58,353 nucleotides of DNA from positions 1-58,353 of the forward strand of contig JAKVBV010000014.1 of NCBI GenBank assembly GCA_022446965.1, written 5' to 3'. The stretch comes from Phycisphaerales bacterium (GTDB lineage Bacteria; Planctomycetota; Phycisphaerae; Phycisphaerales; SM1A02). The translations under genes and the position numbers were made by a program. Shown piece by piece: positions 1 through 7,190 of this stretch. Position 1 is the stretch's first letter. The number at the start of each line of letters is the position of its first letter. Below the pieces are notes generated by a model, which worked only from the letters and a program-made list of their open reading frames with translations, searched no databases and was not told where the DNA came from.

Positions 1-85
1 GGCCAGCCTGACGCAGGCGGGCAGCATGACGTGAGCCTGTCCGCTCACGTGATGCGACGTCGATGGTGGGGGTGTCTTTGGTCAT
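1..85 (-). CDS. rplY: ribosomal protein L25 (CTC type), 5' part only
   Basis: The first 28 codons of a gene run off the left edge. The start reads MTKDTPTIDVASRERTGS and continues with RHAARLRQAG. This matches the opening of L25/CTC proteins, where a short strand with an (E/S)RE(R/K)xG motif precedes a basic A-R-x-LR segment. L25 binds 5S rRNA in the large subunit. The ATG (85..83) has a GGAG eight bases upstream. It lies 79 bp after the prs stop on the same strand, and prs followed by the L25/ctc gene is a common bacterial order. The coding sequence contains an imperfect inverted repeat at 25-54. The identification rests on few residues plus the neighbour. Confidence 0.72.
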   Translation of the reverse strand, partial: MTKDTPTIDVASRERTGSRHAARLRQAG

Positions 86-164
86 TGTTCACACTCCGTG
101 GCTCGCTGTCTCGAGCCTGTGGTTCAGGAAAGATCGATCGGGCTTCAAGGCTGCACACCTATGC

Positions 165-1145
165 TCAACGCTTGACACCTGTGCCGCGATGGAAGAGCGC
201 CGAGATCGACATGTCGTGATGAATTCGGTAGATGGCATCGCCCAACAGTGAGCCGGTGCCAAGTTCAACAAGTTTGTCTCGGAGGGGATCCAGTCGGCCC
301 CGGTCCGGAATCGAGTCGGTCACGATGACCGTGTCGATGGGTGATTCTGCGAGGCGGTCCATGGCCAGTCCGCACAGCACGGGATGTGTGGCGGCCGCCA
401 GGACGCGAGTGGCACCGCGGTCGACGACCAATTCCGCCGCCTGACAAATGGTGCCGGCGGTGGAGATCATGTCGTCCACCATGAGCACGGTGCGGCCTTC
501 GACTTCGCCGATGAGGTTGTGCACGCTCACTTCGCTGCCAGATTCGCGTCGCTTGTCGATGATCGCCAGATCGGCATCGAGCATGTTGGCGTAGCCGTTG
601 GCCACCTTCACATTGCCCACATCCGGAGAGACGATCACCAGGTCGCCCAGTTCACTACGAATGCCCTGGAGGTACTCGCAGAACACCGTGGCGGCGGTGA
701 GGTGGTCCACCGGGATGTCGAAGAAGCCCTGAATCTGAGCGGCGTGCAGGTCCATGGTGAGCACGCGATCGGCACCGGCGGCGGTCATGAGGTTGGCCAC
801 GAGCTTGGCGGTGATGGGCGTGCGGCCGGAATCCTTGCGGTCTTGTCGGGCGTAGCCGAAGTAGGGGATCACGGCCGTGATTCGCTTGGCCGAAGCGCGA
901 CGGAGGCAGTCGATGAAGATCAACAACTCCATGAGGTTGGCGTTCACCGGGTCGCTGGTGCTTTGCACCACGAAGCAGTCGCGGCCGCGGACGTCTTCTT
1001 CCACTCGAACGATCAATTCGCCGTCAGGGAAGAGCTCGGTCTTGGCGTTGCCCATCGGGATCTCGAGATGGTCGCACAAGCTCCGGGTGATCTCGATGCT
1101 CGCTCGTCCGGCGAAGATCTTCAGATGGTCCTGATCAAGGTTCAT
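165..1145 (-). CDS. prs: ribose-phosphate pyrophosphokinase (PRPP synthetase)
   Basis: This cytosolic enzyme makes PRPP from ribose 5-phosphate and ATP, feeding purine, pyrimidine, histidine and NAD synthesis. The 326-residue protein is of normal length. It opens with KIFAGRASIEI and has the ATP/metal segment TMDLHAAQIQGFFDIPVDHL and the PRPP loop VDDMISTAGT. The start is set by an AGGAGG (1158..1153) seven bases before the ATG at 1145. A TTG two codons further upstream would be a much weaker start. The ATG overlaps the TGA of the preceding GlmU-like gene (ATGA), so the two are translationally coupled, and rplY follows. GlmU-Prs coupling is a common bacterial arrangement. Confidence 0.97.
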   Translation of the reverse strand: MNLDQDHLKIFAGRASIEITRSLCDHLEIPMGNAKTELFPDGELIVRVEEDVRGRDCFVVQSTSDPVNANLMELLIFIDCLRRASAKRITAVIPYFGYARQDRKDSGRTPITAKLVANLMTAAGADRVLTMDLHAAQIQGFFDIPVDHLTAATVFCEYLQGIRSELGDLVIVSPDVGNVKVANGYANMLDADLAIIDKRRESGSEVSVHNLIGEVEGRTVLMVDDMISTAGTICQAAELVVDRGATRVLAAATHPVLCGLAMDRLAESPIDTVIVTDSIPDRGRLDPLRDKLVELGTGSLLGDAIYRIHHDMSISALFHRGTGVKR

Positions 1146-1918
1146 GAACAAGCCTCCTGCAAACGTACCCGCAGCACTTCGTCCACGCGGGCGAGTTGCT
1201 CGGGGGTGTTGATTGACAACATGTCCTGTGCACTGACGCCGGTGACGGTGGACACCGTGCGGCCTTGTGCCCGCAATCGCTCGGGCACGGTGGTCAGGTA
1301 GTACTCGCCGCTGACAGCATCACGGGGCAGCACCGCGAGATCGTCCAGCATGGTGCGCACATCAAAGATGGCGTAGCTCGGATAGACCTCGGTGATGGCC
1401 TGCTGTGCTTCGGTGGCGTTCTTCTGTTCCACGATGCACTCGAACTCGCCGTCGGCCGACCGCACGATGCGGCCGTAGCCGGTGGGGTCCTCCACAGTGG
1501 CCGTGGCCAAGGTGGCAGCTGCTTCGGTACTCGCATGCGTCTGCTTGAGTTCGACCAGCGTGGACGTGCGGATGAGCGGCCCATCGCCGGCCAGCACGAA
1601 GGCGTCGCCTTCAAAGCCTTCGAGTGCCTCGCTGCAGACGGCCACGGCATGGCCGGTCCCGAGTTGTTCGTGTTGCGTGACAAAGGTCACGTTCATGTCG
1701 GCGCACGCGTCGCGGACGAGGTCTTCACGCCAGCCCACCACGAGGATCACTGGGTCGGCGTCCGCGGTACGGACCGCGTCGATCACCCAGTGCACCATGG
1801 GCCGTCCGGCCACTTCGTGCAGCACCTTGGGCAGATTACTGCCCATGCGCGTGCCCTTACCCGCCGCGAGGATGATCGCGGCGCAGGGCGCTTGAGATGT
1901 GTGTGCTGCGTCATTCAT
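1142..1918 (-). CDS. GlmU-like sugar-1-phosphate uridylyltransferase, N-terminal domain only
   Basis: This is a Rossmann-type nucleotidyltransferase of 258 residues. The signature LAAGKGTRM lies at about residues 17-25, followed by LPKVLHEVAGRPM. Further in are the base-binding QHEQLGTGHAV segment and the metal-site loop, here LAGDGPLI. This matches the pyrophosphorylase half of GlmU, which makes UDP-GlcNAc from GlcNAc-1-P and UTP. The protein ends after this domain. The left-handed beta-helix acetyltransferase half of bifunctional GlmU (about 450 residues) is absent, and no separate acetyltransferase is in the window. The acetylation step must be encoded elsewhere, or the enzyme uses another sugar phosphate. 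It sits 32 bp downstream of tRNA-Gln and overlaps prs. Confidence 0.85.
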   Translation of the reverse strand: MNDAAHTSQAPCAAIILAAGKGTRMGSNLPKVLHEVAGRPMVHWVIDAVRTADADPVILVVGWREDLVRDACADMNVTFVTQHEQLGTGHAVAVCSEALEGFEGDAFVLAGDGPLIRTSTLVELKQTHASTEAAATLATATVEDPTGYGRIVRSADGEFECIVEQKNATEAQQAITEVYPSYAIFDVRTMLDDLAVLPRDAVSGEYYLTTVPERLRAQGRTVSTVTGVSAQDMLSINTPEQLARVDEVLRVRLQEACS

Positions 1919-1950
1919 GACTACACGCTGTGTGCTTCACGCCACTGCAA

Positions 1951-2022
1951 CTGGCCCGCCAAGACTCGAACTTGGAATGCCTGTACCAAAAACAGGTGTG
2001 TTACCGATTACACCACGGGCCA
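1951..2022 (-). tRNA. tRNA-Gln (anticodon TTG)
   Basis: On the minus strand the sequence folds as a full cloverleaf. The 7-bp acceptor is TGGCCCG/CGGGCCA with discriminator G. The anticodon stem CCTGT/ACAGG encloses the loop TTTTGGT, giving anticodon TTG. The T arm is CCAAG-TTCGAGT-CTTGG. CCA is not encoded. The 3' end lies 32 bp before the GlmU-like gene on the same strand with no visible terminator between them, so co-transcription with glmU and prs is plausible. Confidence 0.95.
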
Positions 2023-2337
2023 AAGGCAGTTGCGTTGTGTGCTTGGTGCGGTGCCTGGTGCGTCGTTCTCAATTGGTGTCGAAGGTCCCAATTGGGGTGA
2101 CTGCTGTGGCACCGTGCCGCGCTCCATCTGAATTGTGGCTCATGCGAGCCGTTGCGTAGGGCGCGGGGTACGCCTGGTGGCGTACGGTCCGCGGCTGGGC
2201 CTCCCGGAGCCGGGACACCTGTCAGCCGCGACAGAGGTGCCCCGCGCGGCGCCGATTCCAAGTGGAACCCTCACCGACGGCTCCTCACGAGGGAGGAACG
2301 AGACATTCTAGTGTGACACGGCCCGGTGAGGCAAGGC
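2023..2337. other. gene-free region between divergent tRNA-Gln and aat
   Basis: About 315 bp without a credible protein gene. It must contain the promoters for the leftward tRNA-Gln operon and the rightward aat gene. I see a repeated CAATTGG at 2070-2076 and 2089-2095, and the strong multi-branch inverted repeat described separately at 2161-2247. I could not pick out a convincing -35/-10 pair on either strand. Confidence 0.5.
2161..2247. other. multi-branch inverted repeat, candidate structured RNA
   Basis: A closing helix of 8 bp (GCGCGGGG 2161-2168 with CCCCGCGC 2240-2247) encloses two hairpins. The first is TACGCC/GGCGTA (2169-2184, TGGT loop). The second is CGCGGCTG/CAGCCGCG (2190-2197 with 2223-2230), which itself contains CCCG/CGGG (2203-2214). 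That gives 26 perfect pairs in 87 nt arranged as a three-way junction. It could act as RNA from either strand or as a DNA structure. It matches no RNA family I recognise. Confidence 0.45.
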
Positions 2338-2964
2338 ATGATGCGTGTGATGACCATCGATTTGAACACCCCTGCGGGCCTCGCCGAGGCGATGCTCCGC
2401 GGCTACGCCGCGGGGGCCTTCGCCATGGGGCACCCGGACGGGACCATCGAGTGGTTCGATCCTGATCCGAGGGCGATTCTGGGGCCTCAGGGCGTGCACG
2501 TGAGCCGGTCGCTGCAGCGGGTGGTGGATGGCCGATTCGACATTCGCCTCGACACAGACCCAACTGCGGTCATGGTGGCTTGCTCTGAGCGGGCACAGGG
2601 CCGCGAGGACACCTGGCTTACGCCGGTGTTCATGGCCGCCGTGGAGCGGTTGATCGCCGATGGCTGGGTGCATTCGGTGGAGGCGTGGCGTGATGGTGCC
2701 CTGGTTGGGGGCGTGTATGGCATTCACATGAATGGCGTGTTCTTCGCCGAGTCGATGTTCAGCCAACCGCCTGCGGGAACGGATGCCTCGAAGGTGTGCC
2801 TGGTGCATCTGGAGCGACACCTGCGGGCGCGGGGGATCGGCCTGCTGGACTGTCAGTTCCTCACACCGCACTTGGAACGCATGGGCTTCATCGAGGTGCC
2901 GCGCAGCGTGTGGCGAGGGCGGCTGCACGATGCACTGCTCACGCCGGTGGCGTGGGAGGACTGA
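2338..2964 (+). CDS. aat: leucyl/phenylalanyl-tRNA-protein transferase
   Basis: This enzyme transfers Leu or Phe from aminoacyl-tRNA to N-terminal basic residues, marking proteins for ClpS/ClpAP degradation. Family features are clear: the N-terminal LRGYAAGAFAMGHPDG, the WFDPDPRAIL segment, then VHSVEAWRDGALVGGVYGIH, FFAESMFSQ, DCQFLTPHLERMG and the C-terminal proline-hydrophobic end. The length (about 208 residues) is typical. The start is ambiguous among ATGs at 2338, 2341 and 2350; GGTGAGG at 2325-2331 best serves the first two. The gene leads a plus-strand block and is separated from mrdA by 52 bp containing a 14-bp palindrome. Confidence 0.93.
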   Translation: MMRVMTIDLNTPAGLAEAMLRGYAAGAFAMGHPDGTIEWFDPDPRAILGPQGVHVSRSLQRVVDGRFDIRLDTDPTAVMVACSERAQGREDTWLTPVFMAAVERLIADGWVHSVEAWRDGALVGGVYGIHMNGVFFAESMFSQPPAGTDASKVCLVHLERHLRARGIGLLDCQFLTPHLERMGFIEVPRSVWRGRLHDALLTPVAWED

Positions 2965-2974
2965 GCGGCCGGGT

Positions 2975-2988
2975 GCAATTCGAATTGC
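2975..2988. promoter_or_regulatory. 14-bp perfect palindrome upstream of mrdA
   Basis: GCAATTCGAATTGC is a perfect palindrome in the 52-bp gap between the aat stop and the probable mrdA start. It is AT-rich compared with its surroundings. The position suits a dimeric regulator site controlling the mrdA-rodA block, but no regulator is identified. Confidence 0.35.
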
Positions 2989-3016
2989 CATGCGGAAGCC
3001 CGGGTACCCTGACCAC

Positions 3017-5287
3017 ATGCCGCCCACCGGCCGCAAGGCTCCGACCTTCTTTCACCATCGACTGCGTCTGCTCAGCGTGCTGGCGTGCGCGTGCGTTGGC
3101 GTGCTCATGCTGCAGGCAGTTCGGCTGAGCGTGCTCGGGGCCGATGCATCACTTGAGCGTGCGCAATCACGATTGCGCACCCACCGATGGCTGCCCACCT
3201 GGCGTGGCTCAATTGTTGATCGCAACGGCACGGTGCTCGCCCGCGATGAACCTCGCTGGGCCGCGGCCGTGTCCTGGGACGCACTCACCGGTCGATGGGC
3301 GGACGATCGCGCCGCGCAGGATGCTCGTGCGGCAGCCGGGGCGCAGGCATGGGCGCAGTACACGCCCGATGAGCGCCACCGCGCCATCGACACCGCTCGT
3401 GCGCCCTACGCCGACACCCTTGAAGCGTTGTGGGATGCGCTGGCCAAGGCCGGCGGTGTGGACCGCGGCGCACTCGACGAACGACTGCACGCCACGCGAG
3501 GTCGCGTGCAACGACTGGCCGCCGTGGTGTGGGACCGCCAACGCCGTGCCTGGGAAGCACGAGTGGGTATCGATGGTGCTCGCTTCACGGCCAGACCGAT
3601 CGCCGAACAGGTGCAACCCCACGTGCTGCTGGGCGACATCGACGACGCCACCGCCATCGATCTGGTGCGATTCGCCGACACACACGAGGATCTGGTGGAT
3701 CTGCAATACGTGCGGCGGCGTGTGACCGACGCGCCGCCGGGCACCGTGCTCATTGACACCGAGGCCATGCCACGCGATGCGCGGCAGGGCACCATCGAGA
3801 TTCAGACCGGCCAACCCGCCGCCATGCTCGTGGGCACCGTGCGTGATGAGGTGTGGAAGGAAGATGTGCAGCGACGGCCGTTTCGCAACCCGGCCACCGG
3901 CGACGTGGACCGCGGCGGATATCGGCTCGATGACATCGTGGGTGCCTCGGGTATGGAACGGGCCGCCGAAGACGTGCTCCGTGGCGACGTGGGGCGAGTG
4001 ACCGTCCGCCGGGACACCGGCGAAGAACATCGCGAAGACCCACGTGGTGGTGATGACGTTCGCCTCACGCTCGACGCCCATCTCCAGCGACACGTGGAAG
4101 CCGTGCTCGACCCTGCGGCCGGCCTCACCGTGGTGCAGCCGTGGCACACCAACGAACAGCTCACGCTGGGCACACGCCTGCCCGCCTCGGTGGTGGTGCT
4201 CGATGTCCCCACAGGCGAGATTCTCGCCATGGCCGCCACGCCAGGGCGCGGCGAACTGGACAGCCTCACACAGAGCGACCAGCACGCGCTCACGCCATGG
4301 CTCATGCGGCCCGTGCAGATTCGCGTGGCACCCGGGTCGATCGTCAAGCCGCTCATCTTTGCCGCCGCGGCCGCGGACGGACTCGTGTCGGTGGACGATC
4401 CCATCACGTGCAACGGCCACCACATCAAGGGCCATCCGGGCGTGGCCCGCTGCTGGACCTACCGCCCGCAGTACGGCATGGCCACACATGGCCCCCTGGC
4501 CGCGCAAGAAGCACTGGCACGATCGTGCAACTGCTACTTCTACGAACTGGGTGAACGCATGGGGCTCGACAGCCTCGCCGCGTGGTTCAACACCTGGGGC
4601 ATGGGGTCATCGCCCGACATCGGCCTCACGCCGCCGGAGGGCATGGCACAAGGCCGACACGTGGAAGCGGCTGGCCTGGTGCCCGATGCCGACCAGCGTG
4701 CGGCCATCGTGGCGTCGGGCGAAGGGCTGTACGAAGCCATCGCGCAGGCCATCGGTCAGGGCAGATTGGCATGGACACCGCTGCACGCCGCCGACGCCTT
4801 CGCAACGCTGGCTCGAGGCGGACGCATCATCGAGCCCACGTTGGTGGTGGGGCATCAGCCTGCACGCACACGTCAGGAACGATTGCTGCCACAGGCTGCT
4901 GTGGACGCCGCACTGGCCGGGCTCAACGATGCCGCCACCCAGTGGTACGGCACCGGCGCCCGCATCAAGTACGACGACAACGATCGCGAGCCCATCATCA
5001 CGGCGTCGCACGTGAAGGTGCATGTCAAGACAGGCACGGCCCAAGCGCCGCCGTGGGTGCGTGATGTTGACGGCGACGCTGTCATCGCTCCCGGTGAACG
5101 CGTGGGCGATTTGGAACACGCCTGGTACGTGGCGCTGGTCGATGACGACACCAGCCCCATGCCTCGCTATGCGATCGCCGTACTGGTGGAGTATGGCGGG
5201 AGTGGCGGCCGAGTGGCCGGGCCCATCGCCGATCAGGTCATTCATGCGTTGCAATCCACCGGGTGGATCTCAGGGGAGCTGCCCTGA
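3017..5287 (+). CDS. mrdA: penicillin-binding protein 2 (peptidoglycan transpeptidase)
   Basis: This class B PBP cross-links peptidoglycan during elongation, working with RodA. A single N-terminal membrane segment (about residues 18-37) is followed by the PBP dimer region (IVDRNGTVLARDEP). The transpeptidase domain carries all three active-site motifs: S441-I-V-K444, S503-C-N505 and K671-T-G673. At about 756 residues it is longer than E. coli PBP2 (633), the excess lying mainly before the transpeptidase domain. The start at ATG 3017 is chosen because it directly precedes the basic/hydrophobic anchor; an in-frame ATG at 2990 is possible. No good Shine-Dalgarno is seen, but TACCCT lies six bases upstream. 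Its TGA overlaps the rodA ATG. Confidence 0.93.
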   Translation: MPPTGRKAPTFFHHRLRLLSVLACACVGVLMLQAVRLSVLGADASLERAQSRLRTHRWLPTWRGSIVDRNGTVLARDEPRWAAAVSWDALTGRWADDRAAQDARAAAGAQAWAQYTPDERHRAIDTARAPYADTLEALWDALAKAGGVDRGALDERLHATRGRVQRLAAVVWDRQRRAWEARVGIDGARFTARPIAEQVQPHVLLGDIDDATAIDLVRFADTHEDLVDLQYVRRRVTDAPPGTVLIDTEAMPRDARQGTIEIQTGQPAAMLVGTVRDEVWKEDVQRRPFRNPATGDVDRGGYRLDDIVGASGMERAAEDVLRGDVGRVTVRRDTGEEHREDPRGGDDVRLTLDAHLQRHVEAVLDPAAGLTVVQPWHTNEQLTLGTRLPASVVVLDVPTGEILAMAATPGRGELDSLTQSDQHALTPWLMRPVQIRVAPGSIVKPLIFAAAAADGLVSVDDPITCNGHHIKGHPGVARCWTYRPQYGMATHGPLAAQEALARSCNCYFYELGERMGLDSLAAWFNTWGMGSSPDIGLTPPEGMAQGRHVEAAGLVPDADQRAAIVASGEGLYEAIAQAIGQGRLAWTPLHAADAFATLARGGRIIEPTLVVGHQPARTRQERLLPQAAVDAALAGLNDAATQWYGTGARIKYDDNDREPIITASHVKVHVKTGTAQAPPWVRDVDGDAVIAPGERVGDLEHAWYVALVDDDTSPMPRYAIAVLVEYGGSGGRVAGPIADQVIHALQSTGWISGELP

Positions 5288-6453
5288 TGAGATCACGCGC
5301 CCTGCGACGACTCGCCCGCTGGCACTGGGCCACACCCGCCTGGTTGTGCGTGCTTGCGGCGATCATTCTCATGTGCCTTGGGCTTGCCGCCATCGACACG
5401 GTGCGCAGTGATCTGGTGCTGCGGCAAGTGATCGCCGGCATCGTGGGCATCGGCGCCGCCCTTGCGGCGGTCGTCCCCTCGCAACGACAGCTCACCATGA
5501 TGGCGTGGCCCTTGATGGGCCTGTGCCTGTTGATGCTCGTCGTGCTGCTGCTGCCGGGCGTGCCCGACGCACTGGTGCGATCGCGCAATGGTGCGTCGCG
5601 GTGGATCAACTTCGGTGTGACGGAGTTTCAGCCCAGCGAACTGGCCAAGGTGGCCGTGGTGTTGTGCATCGCCTCATGGCTGCGCTTTCGTCGCAATCAA
5701 CGTTCATTCATGGGGCTCATTCCACCTTTGGCGCTCGCGCTGATTCCCATGGGGTTGATTCTGGTGGAACCCGATCTGGGGACGGCGCTGCTCTTTCTGC
5801 CCACGTGCTTCACCTTGTTGCTGGCAGCCGGGGCGCGGTGGCGAGATCTGGGCAAGGTGTGCGCGATCGGCGTGGTGGGGGCGGCGATGATGGTGCCATT
5901 GCTGCGACCGCATCAGGTGGACCGACTCGAAGCAATGTGGGCCCAAGTGCGTGGTGACACGTCGTTGTCCGAGGGGATCGGCTATCAGGGCCAACTTGCC
6001 ATGACCATGGTCGGCGCCGGTGGCCTTGCCGGACAAGGCGAAACGCAATCCAGGCAACTGCTCAAATGGAACCATCTGCCCGAAGATCACAACGACATGG
6101 TGTTCGCCGTGATCGCCGTCCGGTGGGGCTTGTTGGGGCAGTTGGCCACGTGGGGGGCCTATCTGTTGCTGGTGGCCGGCGGGCTCATGACGGCGGCGCA
6201 GTGCCGCGAGGCATTTTCGCGCCTTGTGGCCGTTGGCGCCACAGCGATGCTCTTTGCCCAGATGATGGTGAATACCGGCATGACGATCGGCGTGATGCCC
6301 ATCACCGGGATGACGTTGCCCTTCGTGAGTGCAGGTGGGTCAAGCCTCGTGGCGGCCTGGTTGCTGGTGGGATTGGTGCTCAGTGTGGGCCTGCGTCCGC
6401 CCAGCCGCTTGTGGCGAGAGCAGTTCGCCTTTGACGATGGAGCCGCATCGTGA
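5287..6453 (+). CDS. rodA: RodA, SEDS-family peptidoglycan glycosyltransferase
   Basis: RodA is a multi-pass inner-membrane protein that polymerises lipid II and pairs with PBP2. The 388 residues include about ten hydrophobic segments. SEDS signatures visible are GASRWINFG, FQPSELAK, LVEPDLGTALLF and LPEDHNDMVFAVIA, with the C-terminal GMTLPFVSAGGSS. The ATG overlaps the mrdA TGA (ATGA), so translation is coupled. Its own TGA overlaps the rsmG GTG. Direct mrdA-rodA coupling supports RodA rather than FtsW. Confidence 0.94.
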   Translation: MRSRALRRLARWHWATPAWLCVLAAIILMCLGLAAIDTVRSDLVLRQVIAGIVGIGAALAAVVPSQRQLTMMAWPLMGLCLLMLVVLLLPGVPDALVRSRNGASRWINFGVTEFQPSELAKVAVVLCIASWLRFRRNQRSFMGLIPPLALALIPMGLILVEPDLGTALLFLPTCFTLLLAAGARWRDLGKVCAIGVVGAAMMVPLLRPHQVDRLEAMWAQVRGDTSLSEGIGYQGQLAMTMVGAGGLAGQGETQSRQLLKWNHLPEDHNDMVFAVIAVRWGLLGQLATWGAYLLLVAGGLMTAAQCREAFSRLVAVGATAMLFAQMMVNTGMTIGVMPITGMTLPFVSAGGSSLVAAWLLVGLVLSVGLRPPSRLWREQFAFDDGAAS

Positions 6454-7190
6454 CACACGACGCCCTTGAACCGATCGCCCCGCCTGAAGATCTGCACGCC
6501 CAGCTCGAGGCCATGCACATCGCGCTGGAGCCGGCGGAAGTGGAGGCCATCGGGTTCTACCTGGCGCTCTTGATCGACGCCAACACCCGCATGAACCTCA
6601 CGCGGATCACTGATCCGCAGGATGCGTGGCATCGCCACGTGCTCGATGCGCTCACGCTGCTGCCGTTCATCGAAGCTACCGGCGCCGCCAATCTGCTTGA
6701 TCTGGGCTCGGGCGGCGGGATTCCCGGGTTGGTGCTGGCCATCGTGCGGCGTGACCTGCCCGTCACGCTGCTCGAAGCCACGCTCAAAAAGGCGCACTTC
6801 CTGCAGCACGCGGCCGAGCAGTTGGGACTGGACAACGTCACCGTGCTCAGCGAGCGAGCTGAAACACTGGGTAGCCCCGATGGGGGGGGGCGTGACGGCT
6901 GGGATGTGGTCACCGCCCGCGCCGTAGCGCCCATGCCGGTGTTGTTGGAACTGGCGCTGCCACTGGCCACGCCAACGGGTTGGCTGTTGGCCATCAAGGG
7001 ACAGAAGGCACACGACGAACTCGACGACGCCCGCACGGCACTACGCACACTCAAGGCAGAGGTGGAAACCACGCAACGCACCGCCACGGGCACCATCGTG
7101 GTGGTGCGACGCGACGGCGCGATCCCGAAGCGCTTTCCCCGTCGTCCAGGTGAACCCAAGGCTGATCCGCTGGGTGCGCCGCGCCACTGA
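6450..7190 (+). CDS. rsmG: 16S rRNA (guanine-N7) methyltransferase RsmG
   Basis: This SAM-dependent enzyme methylates G527 of 16S rRNA; its loss gives low-level streptomycin resistance in other bacteria. The 246-residue protein has the family segment NLTRITDPQDAWHRHVLDAL before the SAM-binding loop DLGSGGGIPG (residues 84-93), and then the VTARAVAPMPVLLELALPL region. The start is a GTG overlapping the rodA stop (GTGA), and the stop shares bases with the next gene's ATG (TGATG). The C-terminal tail after about residue 215 is basic and proline-rich and looks like a lineage-specific extension. Confidence 0.93.
   Translation: MTHDALEPIAPPEDLHAQLEAMHIALEPAEVEAIGFYLALLIDANTRMNLTRITDPQDAWHRHVLDALTLLPFIEATGAANLLDLGSGGGIPGLVLAIVRRDLPVTLLEATLKKAHFLQHAAEQLGLDNVTVLSERAETLGSPDGGGRDGWDVVTARAVAPMPVLLELALPLATPTGWLLAIKGQKAHDELDDARTALRTLKAEVETTQRTATGTIVVVRRDGAIPKRFPRRPGEPKADPLGAPRH

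Noticed and set aside
2070-2095. Repeated CAATTGG in the tRNA-Gln/aat gap as an operator pair
   Set aside because: Only seven bases, and CAATTG is itself palindromic; too short to support without comparison.
3209-4507. 432-codon antisense frame over mrdA
   Set aside because: Shadow of the PBP2 gene; all three transpeptidase motifs are on the plus strand.
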